From: an uncultured Prevotellaceae bacterium
GTDB lineage: Bacteria; Bacteroidota; Bacteroidia; Bacteroidales; Bacteroidaceae
Direction of reading: 5' to 3'
NCBI GenBank assembly: GCA_900316685.1
Contig: ONDS01000013.1
Coordinates: forward strand, 1 to 64,000
Length of the DNA stretch: 64,000 nt
In this document: piece after piece, positions 1-7,867 of the stretch
Position numbering within the stretch: position 1 is the first letter of the stretch
How the letters are laid out: each line of letters starts with the position of its first letter
Translations under genes and position numbers: made by a program
The notes under the pieces: model-generated
Told to the model about the DNA's origin: nothing
What the model saw: the letters and a program-made list of their open reading frames with translations, nothing else
Databases searched by the model: none

Positions 1-47
1 TGCGCCGATGGTACTGCAATGCAATGCGGGAGAGTAGGTAGCCGCCT
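1..47 (+). rRNA. rrf: 5S ribosomal RNA, 3' end (partial)
   Basis: The first 47 bases match the conserved 3' portion of bacterial 5S rRNA, including the GGGAGAGTAGGT block followed by GCCGCC that closes the terminal helix. The 5' part lies outside the window. The rest of the rRNA operon is presumably upstream. A strong terminator follows immediately. Confidence 0.85.
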
Positions 48-57
48 CCTTTTCAAG

Positions 58-99
58 AAGCCCCCTCCACACAAGCGTGGAGGGGGCTTCGCTTTTTTT
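58..99 (+). terminator. Rho-independent terminator of the rRNA operon
   Basis: A 13-bp perfect stem (58-70 paired with 77-89) with a 6-nt loop is followed by a run of seven T. It lies about 10 bp after the 5S end, as expected for an rRNA operon terminator. Confidence 0.9.
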
Positions 100-102
100 G
101 TG

Positions 103-175
103 GATTACTCGGAAAACTCTGATTACTCGGAATAGTCTGATTACTCTGAATAGTCTGATTACTCCGGATTATTCT
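103..175. repeat. Tandem repeat, 18-bp unit, about 4 copies
   Basis: Four consecutive copies of a unit close to GATTACTCGGAATAGTCT start at 103, 121, 139 and 157. The copies differ at a few positions. A short reading frame running through this region is a by-product of the repeat. No coding evidence was seen. Confidence 0.85.
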
Positions 176-516
176 CATTTCATATTTCTGATTTCTTATT
201 TCTTATTTCTCATTTATTTAAGATTTCTTTACATTTACGTTTGTAAAATTTTAGACGCTTGTATATACAAAATATTGATTTTCAACTTGATATAATATCT
301 TACAGTTTCTTAAAAATGGTCAATTCTGACTTCCTTTCCATGGTTCATTGCGTTTTTTTTCGTACCTTTGCACCGAGTTAATTAATAAACGGTTGACAGA
401 TAGGGCTTTTGTCCGCGTCTTCCAAGTATCTAACAGGAGCTTTGGCTCGGGTTCATTTTTTCTTCGAAACCCTGCCGTGTTATCGTGATGATTGAGGCTC
501 CATAACCCATGTAACA
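176..516 (+). promoter_or_regulatory. Intergenic region with candidate promoter and about 140-nt leader
   Basis: No gene is seen here. The first part is AT-rich. TACCTTTG at 363-370 matches the Bacteroidetes -7 box TAnnTTTG, which would give a transcript starting near 377 and a leader of about 140 nt ahead of the gene at 517. Within the leader, GGAGC at 436-440 could pair with GCTCC at 497-501 around an inner GGGTT/AACCC helix. That structure is tentative. The -33 element is not a clean match. Confidence 0.5.
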
Positions 517-942
517 ATGAAGAGACTTGTGAAAATCGTATTTTTAGGAATGATGATGTTTATGTCGATGCCGACATTGATGTTAGCAGAAGGTGAAGAA
601 AATGATTATGATTGGACTCCGGTCATCGACGCAATTATCCAAGTTGAAAGCAAAGGAAATCCCAATGCCAGAAGTGGCATCTACTGCGGCGTGCTGCAAA
701 TCTCGCCTGTGTTGGTCCAGGAATGCAACAATATTCTTAAGCGCCGTGGAAGCTCGAAGCGTTATACGCTCAACGATCGTTTCAATGTGAAGAAATCGAA
801 GGAAATGTTCGTTGTCATCCAGAGCTATTATAACCCCAAACACAATGTGGAACGTGCTATCCGTATGTGGCAAGGTGGATGCAATTTCAATGTGCGCAGC
901 ACCCAAAGGTATTATGAAAAGGTGATGAGTTATATGCGCTAA
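517..942 (+). CDS. Secreted lysozyme-like / transglycosylase-fold protein
   Basis: The protein has 141 residues with an N-terminal signal peptide (about 1-24, ending near LMLA). The mature part resembles a compact transglycosylase SLT/lysozyme-like domain: IQVESKGNP places a candidate catalytic glutamate at residue 44, followed by GVLQIS (58-63) and a late IRMWQGG block (115-121), the usual order in this fold. It would cleave or remodel peptidoglycan in the periplasm. It appears monocistronic, with its own promoter and a strong terminator. It is short for the family, so a partial or divergent fold is possible; catalytic activity is inferred from the motif only. Confidence 0.7.
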   Translation: MKRLVKIVFLGMMMFMSMPTLMLAEGEENDYDWTPVIDAIIQVESKGNPNARSGIYCGVLQISPVLVQECNNILKRRGSSKRYTLNDRFNVKKSKEMFVVIQSYYNPKHNVERAIRMWQGGCNFNVRSTQRYYEKVMSYMR

Positions 943-965
943 CAAATGTTAATTTAAATTTGTAG

Positions 966-1007
966 ACCGGTCGGTTTCTCTTGAGAAGCCGACCGGATAT
1001 TTTTTTA
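966..1007 (+). terminator. Rho-independent terminator
   Basis: The stem CCGGTCGG...CCGACCGG (967-996), with additional pairing TTTCTC/GAGAAG, is followed by a T run at 1000-1006. It ends transcription of the lysozyme-like gene. Confidence 0.85.
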
Positions 1008-1052
1008 ATAATATTACCATTCCTTTGTTAACAAATGATAAATTGCAGAACG

Positions 1053-1086
1053 TTCTTGTTTTTAAGGTAAAATTGTAATATCTTTG
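1053..1086 (+). promoter_or_regulatory. Promoter of the lemA-htpX pair
   Basis: TATCTTTG at 1079-1086 matches TAnnTTTG, with a TTCTTG -33-like element about 20 bp upstream. The ATG of lemA follows at 1110. Confidence 0.6.
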
Positions 1087-1109
1087 TCGTGAATTAATCT
1101 CTTAATAAT

Positions 1110-1673
1110 ATGATTATAGCATTATTGATTATCGCCATAGTCATCTTGGTGGCTGTTTGGCTTGTGGGAATGTATAATAGGTTGGTGAAGCTGAGAAATA
1201 ATCGTGAGAATGCTTTTGCCAACATAGACGTACAACTGAAACAGCGTCATGATCTCATTCCGCAGCTCGTCGCTACGGCTAAAGGTTATGCCGCACATGA
1301 GAAATCGGTTTTCGAGGAAGTGACAAAAGCTCGATCCGCTGCAATGAGCGCCAATACCGTCAACGAAAAAGTGCTTGCGGAAAACCAATTGTCAAATGCA
1401 CTGGCTGGATTGAAGGTCACCCTCGAGGCGTATCCGCAATTGCAGGCTGACAAACTTTTCGTCAAGCTTCAAGGAGAAATTGCCGATGTGGAGAATAAAC
1501 TGGCTGCCGTTCGCCGTTTCTTCAATTCTGCTACAAAGGAACTCAACAATGCCGTGCAGACGTTCCCTTCGAACATTATTGCTGGCATGTTCGGTTTCAA
1601 AACCGAGCCCATGATCGAAATTCCACAGCAAGAGCGGCAACAATACGAAAAAGCTCCAGATATCCAGTTCTAA
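1110..1673 (+). CDS. lemA: LemA family protein
   Basis: The protein has 187 residues. An N-terminal hydrophobic segment (about 1-22) anchors it in the membrane with a short periplasmic or cytoplasmic tip. The rest is the helical LemA domain, recognisable from the ENAFANIDVQLKQRHDLIPQ stretch and the later AYPQLQADKLF and IADVENKLAAVRRFFN blocks. LemA proteins are conserved coiled-helical membrane proteins of poorly defined function. They very often sit next to an M48 protease, as here (68 bp upstream of it), which suggests a role in membrane protein quality control or envelope stress. Length is normal for the family. Confidence 0.92.
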   Translation: MIIALLIIAIVILVAVWLVGMYNRLVKLRNNRENAFANIDVQLKQRHDLIPQLVATAKGYAAHEKSVFEEVTKARSAAMSANTVNEKVLAENQLSNALAGLKVTLEAYPQLQADKLFVKLQGEIADVENKLAAVRRFFNSATKELNNAVQTFPSNIIAGMFGFKTEPMIEIPQQERQQYEKAPDIQF

Positions 1674-1741
1674 GAATCCATAAGGTATACCTTGAAGAGT
1701 GGGATCCTCTCTCACCCTTTACCCCTCACCTCTTTAGATAC

Positions 1742-2740
1742 ATGAGATATGTAGGAATGCAGACCCAAATCAGCAGGAACAATATGCTCAGTATATTGCT
1801 CCTGCTGATGTTTCCCCTTATCATCCTTGCGATGGTTTGGGTCTTTCTCTATGTCGTTTTCTATTTGCAAGGTTCGTATACCACACCCGATGGCGAGGTG
1901 GTATCCCAATTCGATATGTCCATCGTCTGGCATGAGTTCCTGGCGGTACTGCCATGGGTGGTGGGGGCGGTAGCCGTATGGTTCACCATCGCTTATTTCT
2001 TCAACGCCTCGATGATCAGGTCGGCTACCGGGGCACGCCCGCTGACCAGAAACGAGAATATGAGGGTGTATAATATCGTCGAAAACCTGACCATGACCTG
2101 TGGCATGGATATGCCGCAAATATATGTTGTCGACGACCCTCAGCTGAACGCGTTCGCCAGTGGTATAGACAAGAAAAGCTATGCGGTCACGTTGACCACA
2201 GGGCTCATCAACCTGCTCGACGATAATGAGCTGGCAGGGGTGGTGGGGCATGAACTTACCCACATACGTAACCGCGATACGCGACTGCTCATCACCAGTA
2301 TCATCTTCGTGGGCATCATCTCCACCATCATGAGCATGACGGTGAGGTTGATGTACAGCATGATGTGGTCGGCAGGTTCCAGCAGAAGCAGGGATGGCAA
2401 CAATGCCGGTGGGGCGATCATCGTATTGCTCATCGGGCTGGTGTGCAGCGCCATCGCCTATTTCTTCGGATTGCTAACCCGTTTCGCCATCTCACGGAAA
2501 AGGGAGTATATGGCGGATGCCGGAGGAGCGGAATTATGTGGCGATCCCTTGGCATTGGCTTCGGCACTCAGGAAAATATCCTGCGACCCAGGATTGGGAC
2601 AGGTAAAGCGCGATGATATAGCGCAGCTTTATATTGTCCATCCGCAAGGCATTAAGGCTGGATTCATGAGTTTCTTCAACTCGCTCTTCAGCACCCACCC
2701 GGATACGGCCAAGCGGATAGAAATTCTCGAACAGTTCTAA
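1742..2740 (+). CDS. M48 family (HtpX-like) membrane metalloprotease
   Basis: The protein has 332 residues. Two hydrophobic segments (about 18-43 and 68-88) precede the catalytic domain. The zinc motif HELTH is at residues 170-174 (GVVGHELTHIRNRD), and the third ligand is expected in KREYMADAGG. Further transmembrane segments lie between them (about 181-200 and 225-250). HtpX-type enzymes degrade misfolded inner-membrane proteins. It is the distal gene of a lemA-M48 pair, and a bidirectional terminator follows. The ATG at 1742 puts the first membrane segment at a normal distance. Confidence 0.92.
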   Translation: MRYVGMQTQISRNNMLSILLLLMFPLIILAMVWVFLYVVFYLQGSYTTPDGEVVSQFDMSIVWHEFLAVLPWVVGAVAVWFTIAYFFNASMIRSATGARPLTRNENMRVYNIVENLTMTCGMDMPQIYVVDDPQLNAFASGIDKKSYAVTLTTGLINLLDDNELAGVVGHELTHIRNRDTRLLITSIIFVGIISTIMSMTVRLMYSMMWSAGSSRSRDGNNAGGAIIVLLIGLVCSAIAYFFGLLTRFAISRKREYMADAGGAELCGDPLALASALRKISCDPGLGQVKRDDIAQLYIVHPQGIKAGFMSFFNSLFSTHPDTAKRIEILEQF

Positions 2741-2787
2741 AATTGTCTTTACCCATGACCTCTTCGAGGCTACTCCGAAAAAGAAAT

Positions 2788-2819
2788 AAAAAAGTCTGAA
2801 CCTTTGGTTCAGACTTTTT
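2788..2819. terminator. Bidirectional terminator between htpX-like gene and tRNA
   Basis: The stem AAAGTCTGAACC (2791-2802) pairs with GGTTCAGACTTT (2806-2817) around a 3-nt loop, with A and T runs on both sides. It can stop the plus-strand M48 transcript and the minus-strand tRNA transcript. Confidence 0.85.
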
Positions 2820-2821
2820 AG

Positions 2822-2894
2822 TTGCGGAGGCAGGACTCGAACATGCGACCTCCAGGTTATGAGCCTGGCGAGCTACCAACTGCTCCACTCCGCG
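2822..2894 (-). tRNA. tRNA-Met (CAU), initiator type
   Basis: The minus strand folds into a 73-nt cloverleaf without encoded CCA. The acceptor stem pairs GCGGAG with CTCCGC and leaves C1 opposite A72, the hallmark mismatch of bacterial initiator tRNA-fMet. The anticodon loop CTCATAA gives CAU. The anticodon stem is CCAGG/CCTGG, which keeps two of the three G:C pairs typical of initiators. The T stem reads GCATG opposite CCTGC, leaving a T:C mismatch at the fourth pair. The D arm is normal. The call as initiator rests mainly on C1:A72. Confidence 0.85.
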
Positions 2895-3076
2895 ATGTTT
2901 CTTAATTTGTGGGTGCAAAGGTAATACTTTTCCTTCACCCCACCAAATCTTTTCACCATTTTTTTATCTTTCATGCAATAATATACGCTTTCTTTTACAA
3001 AATAGTTGATTTAGGCCTGCTCGAACTTGACTTATTTCAGAAAAAACGCTCTTTTTCTACTAATTTGCTGTAAATA

Positions 3077-3108
3077 TTTGCATAATTAAAAGAAATCATC
3101 TAATTTTG
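3077..3108 (+). promoter_or_regulatory. Promoter of the tetR-fabG-rluA run
   Basis: TTTG at 3077-3080 and TAATTTTG at 3101-3108 are separated by 20 bp, a perfect match to the Bacteroidetes housekeeping promoter. An AGGAGG-like ribosome site lies just before the ATG at 3149. Confidence 0.8.
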
Positions 3109-3148
3109 CACACGTCAATAGTGATGTGCAAAACAGGAGGACAGAATC

Positions 3149-3742
3149 ATGTCAATTTCAAAGACTAGACAAAAACTTGTTGATGTGGCACGGCAGTTGT
3201 TCGCTAAAAATGGTATCGAGAGTACCACGATGAACGATATCGCCGTGGCTTCAGGGCGCGGGCGTCGCACTTTGTATACTTATTTCAAGAGCAAAGACGA
3301 CGTCTACTATGCCGTTATTGAATCTGAACTTGAACGGCTCTCCGACAAATTGGATGAAGTGGCTGCCAAGAAAATCAGTCCACAAGACAAAATCATAGAA
3401 TTGATCTATACACACCTCTTTATGATCAAGGAAACCGTGGTGAGAAACGGAAACCTTCGGGCTGAATTCTTCCGCAACATCTGGATGGTGGAAAAAGTGA
3501 GGAAAAAGTTCGATGAAGACGAAATCCAACTGTTCAGAAAAGTTTATGCCGACGCCAAGGAGGAGGGGGAATTCGATATCGACGACGTCGAACTGGTGGC
3601 CGACATCACACACTATTGTATCAAAGGGCTGGAGGTACCTTATATTTATGGCCGATTGGGTCATGGACTCACCGAGGAAACGAGCAAGCCTCTCGTTGCC
3701 AAGGTGGTTTACGGAGCCCTCGGAAAGCGATTCCCTAAGTAA
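3149..3742 (+). CDS. TetR/AcrR family transcriptional regulator
   Basis: The protein has 197 residues. The N-terminal helix-turn-helix (about 8-52) is typical: LFAKNGIESTTMNDIAVASG followed by RRTLYTYFKSKDDV. The C-terminal ligand-binding half is not diagnostic. A good AGGAGG sequence supports the start. It is followed after 28 bp by fabG and then by a pseudouridine synthase on the same strand. A TetR protein beside a 3-oxoacyl-ACP reductase suggests control of fatty-acid or membrane-lipid genes by an acyl ligand; this is inference. Confidence 0.9.
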   Translation: MSISKTRQKLVDVARQLFAKNGIESTTMNDIAVASGRGRRTLYTYFKSKDDVYYAVIESELERLSDKLDEVAAKKISPQDKIIELIYTHLFMIKETVVRNGNLRAEFFRNIWMVEKVRKKFDEDEIQLFRKVYADAKEEGEFDIDDVELVADITHYCIKGLEVPYIYGRLGHGLTEETSKPLVAKVVYGALGKRFPK

Positions 3743-3770
3743 CAACTTAATTCATCTATAAATTTCAATT

Positions 3771-4517
3771 ATGGGACTTTTACAAGGTAAAACGGCGCTC
3801 ATCACAGGAGCGGCACGTGGTATCGGCAAAGCGATAGCACTCAAATTCGCGGAAGAAGGAGCCAATGTGGCCTTCACCGATTTGGTAATCGACGAAAACG
3901 GACTCGCCACAGAGCAGGAAATAGCTGCCAAAGGGGTCAAGGCGAAAGGATATGCCAGCAATGCGGCTGATTTCGCACAGACCGAAGAAGTGGTCAATAA
4001 GGTGAAAGAGGAGTTCGGGGCCATCGATATCCTGGTCAACAACGCTGGTATCACTAAGGATGGGCTGATGATGCGTATGTCGGAAGCACAGTGGGATGCA
4101 GTCATAGCGGTCAACCTCAAGTCGGCATTCAATTTCATCCATGCCATCACCCCCATCATGATGCGCCAGCGCAGCGGTTCCATCATCAATATGGCATCGG
4201 TGGTCGGTGTCCATGGAAATGCAGGACAGTGCAACTATGCGGCATCGAAGGCTGGACTCATCGCTTTGGCCAAAAGTATAGGACAGGAAATAGGTAGCCG
4301 AGGCATCAGGGCCAACGCTATCGCTCCGGGATTCATCGACACAGCCATGACACAGGCTCTGCCCGACAACGTACGTCAGGAATGGATACAGAAGATACCC
4401 CTCCGTAGGGGAGGCACCGTCGAGGATATCGCCAATGTGGCCACCTTCCTCGCCTCAGACCTATCTTCGTATGTCACAGGTCAGGTTATCCAGGTGGATG
4501 GCGGCATGAATATGTGA
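3771..4517 (+). CDS. fabG: 3-oxoacyl-[acyl-carrier-protein] reductase FabG
   Basis: The protein has 248 residues, a classical short-chain dehydrogenase/reductase. The cofactor motif TGAARGIGK spans 12-20, NNAG 90-93, and the catalytic set is N115, S143, Y156 and K160 (YAASK). The end VTGQVIQVDGGMNM is typical of FabG. It reduces 3-oxoacyl-ACP with NADPH in the elongation cycle of fatty-acid synthesis in the cytosol. It sits between a TetR regulator and a pseudouridine synthase whose start overlaps its stop, so it is probably cotranscribed with both. Confidence 0.93.
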   Translation: MGLLQGKTALITGAARGIGKAIALKFAEEGANVAFTDLVIDENGLATEQEIAAKGVKAKGYASNAADFAQTEEVVNKVKEEFGAIDILVNNAGITKDGLMMRMSEAQWDAVIAVNLKSAFNFIHAITPIMMRQRSGSIINMASVVGVHGNAGQCNYAASKAGLIALAKSIGQEIGSRGIRANAIAPGFIDTAMTQALPDNVRQEWIQKIPLRRGGTVEDIANVATFLASDLSSYVTGQVIQVDGGMNM

Positions 4518-5182
4518 TGCAGGTCGTTTACGAAGACAACCATATCATCATTGTTTCCAAGGAAAGCGGTGAAATCGTCCAGGGCGATAAGACGGGCGAT
4601 AGACCGCTCTCGGAAACGGTGAAAGAATATATCAAGGCGAAGTACAACAAACCGGGAAACGTATTTCTCGGGGTTGTACATCGTCTTGATCGTCCTGTGG
4701 CGGGACTGGTGGTTTTTGCACGAACATCCAAGGCCCTCACGCGACTGAATGAGATGTTTAGGAAAGGGGAGGTGAACAAGACCTATTGGGCGATCACCGC
4801 AAATTGCCCTCAGACCCTTGAGGGCGACCTCGAACATTGGATTGTGCGCAATGAACGACAGAATAAGAGCTACGCCTATGAGAAGGAGGTGCCCAACGCC
4901 AAAAAGGCGAAACTGCATTATAAGGTGCTGGATCATTCCGAGCGTTACCACCTCATCGAGATAAAATTGTTCACAGGACGGCATCACCAGATACGTTGCC
5001 AGTTGGCGCATATCGGCTGTCCCATCAAGGGCGACCTGAAATATGGGGCACCGCGAAGCAATCCCGATGGCAGCATATCGCTGCTGAGCCGACACATCAG
5101 CTTCATCCATCCTGTCAGCAAACAACCTGTTTCCGTCGTGGCACCCGTGCCCGCTGACAAGCTTTGGCAGTCCTTTGGATAG
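4517..5182 (+). CDS. RluA-type RNA pseudouridine synthase
   Basis: The catalytic motif is HRLDRPVAGLVV, with the nucleophilic aspartate in HRLD. A later FTGRHHQIRCQLAHIGCPI block is the conserved RluA-family substrate-binding region. There is no N-terminal S4 domain, so it is a short single-domain member of 221 residues. The ATG at 4517 overlaps the fabG stop as TGATG; a GTG one codon earlier is an alternative start. It isomerises uridine in rRNA or tRNA; the exact target cannot be read from the sequence. It is translationally coupled to fabG. Confidence 0.9.
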   Translation: MQVVYEDNHIIIVSKESGEIVQGDKTGDRPLSETVKEYIKAKYNKPGNVFLGVVHRLDRPVAGLVVFARTSKALTRLNEMFRKGEVNKTYWAITANCPQTLEGDLEHWIVRNERQNKSYAYEKEVPNAKKAKLHYKVLDHSERYHLIEIKLFTGRHHQIRCQLAHIGCPIKGDLKYGAPRSNPDGSISLLSRHISFIHPVSKQPVSVVAPVPADKLWQSFG

Positions 5183-5201
5183 AAGGGTGGTACGAAGATG
5201 G

Positions 5202-5233
5202 TAAAGGCGCATCCCATGTGGGATGCGCCTTTA
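5202..5233. terminator. Bidirectional terminator between convergent genes
   Basis: AAAGGCGCATCCCA pairs with TGGGATGCGCCTTT around a very short loop, giving a 14-bp stem between the convergent pseudouridine synthase and OPT transporter. T runs are short on both strands. Confidence 0.75.
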
Positions 5234-5260
5234 CTGTATGAAATGTTCAACGTTCAATGT

Positions 5261-7243
5261 TCAACGTTTTTTGGTGGCCCAGATGAAATAGCCAATCAAT
5301 AGGATATAGGCTACCAAGGCGCACAATTCCGACAGACTATTAGCCAACCATGCTTCATTGATGAGATTGACACCGGCGAAACGCAACAGGGCACTTACCA
5401 CTCCCATCAACGCTCCTCCGGCAATGAAACCGCTGGCTAACAAGGTGCCTTTTTCCTCACGGGCCTTGTTCGTGGCTTCATCCTTTGAACGGGTGGTCAC
5501 ATACCAGTTCACCGCGCCGCCAACCAACAGCGGGATGTTCAACTCCAAGGGGATGAACATACCCAGGGCGAAGGGTAGGGCGGGCACCTTGCACAAGGTG
5601 AGCACAATGGCCAACGCGGCACCGATACCGTAAAGCAGCCAGGGGGCGCCAACTCCGTTCATCAACGGGTCGATCACGGCTGCCATGGCATTGGCTTGGG
5701 GAGCGGCAATTTCACCGCCGGCAAAATCATAGGTCTCATTCAGCAGGATCATCACTCCACCCACCGTGGCAGCGCTGACGAGGGTGCCAAGGAACTTGTA
5801 TTTCTCCTGCACCTTCGGGGTGGTGCCCAACCAATAACCAATCTTCAGGTCGGTGATGAACGAACCGGCCACGGACAAGGCGGTGCACACCACACCGCCC
5901 ATAATCAGTGCGGCCACCATACCGGCAGTGCCCTTCAGTCCCACGGCTACCATCACCACAGAGGCGAGAATCAGTGTCATCAGCGTCATGCCACTCACAG
6001 GGTTGCTACCCACGATGGCGATGGCGTTGGCGGCCACCGTGGTAAACAGGAAGGCGATGACCGTCACCAAAAGGATGCCCACCACGGCAAACAACAGGTT
6101 GCCGTCCATCACACCCAACCAGAAGAACAGGAAGGTAACCAGGATGGTCAGGATGGCACCGATGGCGATGATCTTGAAGGAGAGGTCGCGCTGCGTGCGC
6201 TGCACCTCTTGCATGTCGGCTCCCTTGCCTTTCATCTCTTTCGAGGCCAACGACACTGCTCCCTTGATGATACCCCACGACTTGATGATGCCGATAATGC
6301 CCGACATGGCGATGCCGCCAATACCGATGCTCTTGCCGTAACTCTTAAAGATGGCTTCGGGGCTCATAGCACCCACGGTTTCAGTTATCGAGGGATCCCA
6401 CATATTCAACACTTGGTCGTGGAACACCCAACCCATCACGGGAACAATCAACCACCATACGGCCAACGAACCGAGGCAGATGATGAAGGCATACTTCAAA
6501 CCGATGATATAGCCCAGACCCAATACGGCGGCTCCGGTGTTCACCTTGAACACGATCTTGGCCTTGTCGGCCAACATTTCTCCAAAACCGAACATACGGG
6601 TGGTCACCACTTCATTCCACCAGCCGAAGGTGGCAACGATGAAGTCGTACAGACCGCCAATCAATCCTGCCATCAACAAGGGCTTGGCTTGGTTGCCGCC
6701 CTTGGCTCCGGAAATAAGTACCTGCGTGGTGGCTGTGGCCTCGGGGAACGGGTATTTGCCGTGCATGTCCTTTACGAAATATTTCCTGAAGGGGATAAGA
6801 AATAGGATACCGATGATGCCGCCCAACAGCGATGAAAGGAATACTTTTTCAAACGAAGCGGTCATCTCTGGATACTTGGCCTGCAAGATATAGATGGCGG
6901 GCAGGGTGAAGATGGCACCGGCTACCACCGCTCCCGAACAGGCTCCGATACTCTGGATAATCACATTCTCACCCAGTGGGTTGTGTGTCTTCCGCAGGGT
7001 CGACACTCCCACGGCGATGATGGCGATGGGGATGGCGGCCTCGAACACTTGACCTACCTTCAATCCAAGATAAGCGGCGGCGGCACTGAACAGGATGGCC
7101 ATCAGGATTCCCCAGGTGATGGACCATCCGTTGGCTTCGGCATAGGTCTTACCCGGGTCCATCACCGGCTGATACTCTTCTCCTTCTTTCAGTTCCCGGA
7201 ATGCATTCTCGGGCAACTGGATAATTTCGTTTTCTTCTTTCAT
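5261..7243 (-). CDS. OPT family oligopeptide transporter
   Basis: A polytopic membrane protein of about 660 residues, rich in glycine and with about 14-16 hydrophobic helices. It begins with an acidic tail (MKEENEIIQLPENAFRELKE) and then AEANGWSITWGILMAILFS. The GLKVGQVFEAAIPIAIIAVG and GKYPFPEATATTQVLIS stretches are typical of bacterial OPT (oligopeptide transporter) proteins. These are proton-coupled importers of peptides or metal-peptide chelates. The frame extends 12 codons further upstream, but the ATG at 7243 fits the family N-terminus better. It appears monocistronic. Confidence 0.9.
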   Translation of the reverse strand: MKEENEIIQLPENAFRELKEGEEYQPVMDPGKTYAEANGWSITWGILMAILFSAAAAYLGLKVGQVFEAAIPIAIIAVGVSTLRKTHNPLGENVIIQSIGACSGAVVAGAIFTLPAIYILQAKYPEMTASFEKVFLSSLLGGIIGILFLIPFRKYFVKDMHGKYPFPEATATTQVLISGAKGGNQAKPLLMAGLIGGLYDFIVATFGWWNEVVTTRMFGFGEMLADKAKIVFKVNTGAAVLGLGYIIGLKYAFIICLGSLAVWWLIVPVMGWVFHDQVLNMWDPSITETVGAMSPEAIFKSYGKSIGIGGIAMSGIIGIIKSWGIIKGAVSLASKEMKGKGADMQEVQRTQRDLSFKIIAIGAILTILVTFLFFWLGVMDGNLLFAVVGILLVTVIAFLFTTVAANAIAIVGSNPVSGMTLMTLILASVVMVAVGLKGTAGMVAALIMGGVVCTALSVAGSFITDLKIGYWLGTTPKVQEKYKFLGTLVSAATVGGVMILLNETYDFAGGEIAAPQANAMAAVIDPLMNGVGAPWLLYGIGAALAIVLTLCKVPALPFALGMFIPLELNIPLLVGGAVNWYVTTRSKDEATNKAREEKGTLLASGFIAGGALMGVVSALLRFAGVNLINEAWLANSLSELCALVAYILLIGYFIWATKKR

Positions 7244-7270
7244 ATATCTGTTTTTTACCGTTTTACTTCT

Positions 7271-7340
7271 ATCCCTCATCTTCCCTTATCATCCCTCATC
7301 ATCCCTCATCAACCCTCATCAACCCTCATCTTCCCTCATC
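7271..7340. repeat. 10-bp tandem repeat, 7 copies
   Basis: Seven in-register copies of a 10-bp unit (two variable bases then CCCTCATC, one copy CCCTTATC) lie just upstream of the OPT gene. No coding or regulatory function is visible. Confidence 0.9.
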
Positions 7341-7355
7341 AACAGCGGACTATCT

Positions 7356-7485
7356 ACTCCCCTCCTTTTCCAAAGGAGGGGTAGGGGTGGTTTGCATTAA
7401 AAACCCCCGATCATTTTCCTTCTCCCTCCCTTTGGGAGGGTAGGGGTGGGTATATCCTTCTCCCTCCCTTTGGTAGGGTAGGCTT
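7356..7485. repeat. GC-rich dyad repeat elements, three copies
   Basis: At 7358-7394 a dyad CTCCTTTT-CC-AAAGGAG is followed by GGGTAGGGGTGGTTTG. Two related copies begin at 7420 and 7457 with CTCCCTCCCTTTGGGAGGG followed by TAGGGGTGGG or a degenerate form. The same element recurs near 16.1, 37.6 and 55.0 kb. The third copy touches the stop codon of the next minus-strand gene. Confidence 0.8.
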
Positions 7486-7806
7486 TTACCTCCTCATCTC
7501 CTTCCACCACGCAAAGTGTTTACGCTTTTCCAGGTATTCAAGGTTGTACATATGCCGATAGGCTTCACGCTCGAAACTGATATTCAGGTAGGCATTTCCC
7601 CTCATCAACAGCCTGATGAGCCATTCCACCGTGTACCACAAATAGAACCCCACCACAAGCATCTCCAGCATCTGTGCCGTATGTATCCGCTCATGGTTGA
7701 TCAGTTGGGGCGTTATCTTGCTGTCGGGGTGGCAGAACAGCACACCGAACAGGTTTATCGCCTCAAACCGCCTGAATGGTATAAATTTATTGCGGATAAT
7801 CTTCAT
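7486..7806 (-). CDS. Small HERIH-motif protein (unknown, HExxH metalloprotease-like)
   Basis: The protein has 106 residues, of a type I recall as conserved and uncharacterised in Bacteroidales. It carries NHERIHTAQ with H38-E39-x-x-H42, the zinc-protease pattern. A hydrophobic helix (about 48-67, LEMLVVGFYLWYTVEWLI) and a downstream SFEREAY (E79 or E81), a possible third ligand, follow. There is no signal peptide. The size is far below that of known metallopeptidases, so it may be a minimal membrane-associated protease or a relic of the M56 type. Its start lies only a few bases from its likely transcription start. Function unknown. Confidence 0.75.
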   Translation of the reverse strand: MKIIRNKFIPFRRFEAINLFGVLFCHPDSKITPQLINHERIHTAQMLEMLVVGFYLWYTVEWLIRLLMRGNAYLNISFEREAYRHMYNLEYLEKRKHFAWWKEMRR

Positions 7807-7814
7807 TCAGTGGG

Positions 7815-7843
7815 CAAAGTTACGGATTTTTTTCGTAATTTTG
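7815..7843. promoter_or_regulatory. Divergent overlapping promoters
   Basis: On the minus strand CAAAGTTA (7815-7822) reads as TAACTTTG and would start transcription within a few bases of the ATG at 7806. On the plus strand TAATTTTG (7836-7843) serves the gene at 7868. The two -7 boxes are 13 bp apart, so simultaneous use is unlikely. Clear -33 elements are not visible. Confidence 0.55.
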
Positions 7844-7867
7844 TAGCCCCGCACAAAAATCATACGT

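Noticed and set aside
77-295. Short plus-strand frame near the 5S gene
   Set aside because: Starts inside the terminator hairpin and consists of 18-bp repeat translation and AT-rich sequence.
5696-6805. Plus-strand open frame of 369 codons
   Set aside because: It lies antisense to the OPT transporter gene, whose protein is clearly recognisable. Repetitive H/G/D composition indicates a shadow.
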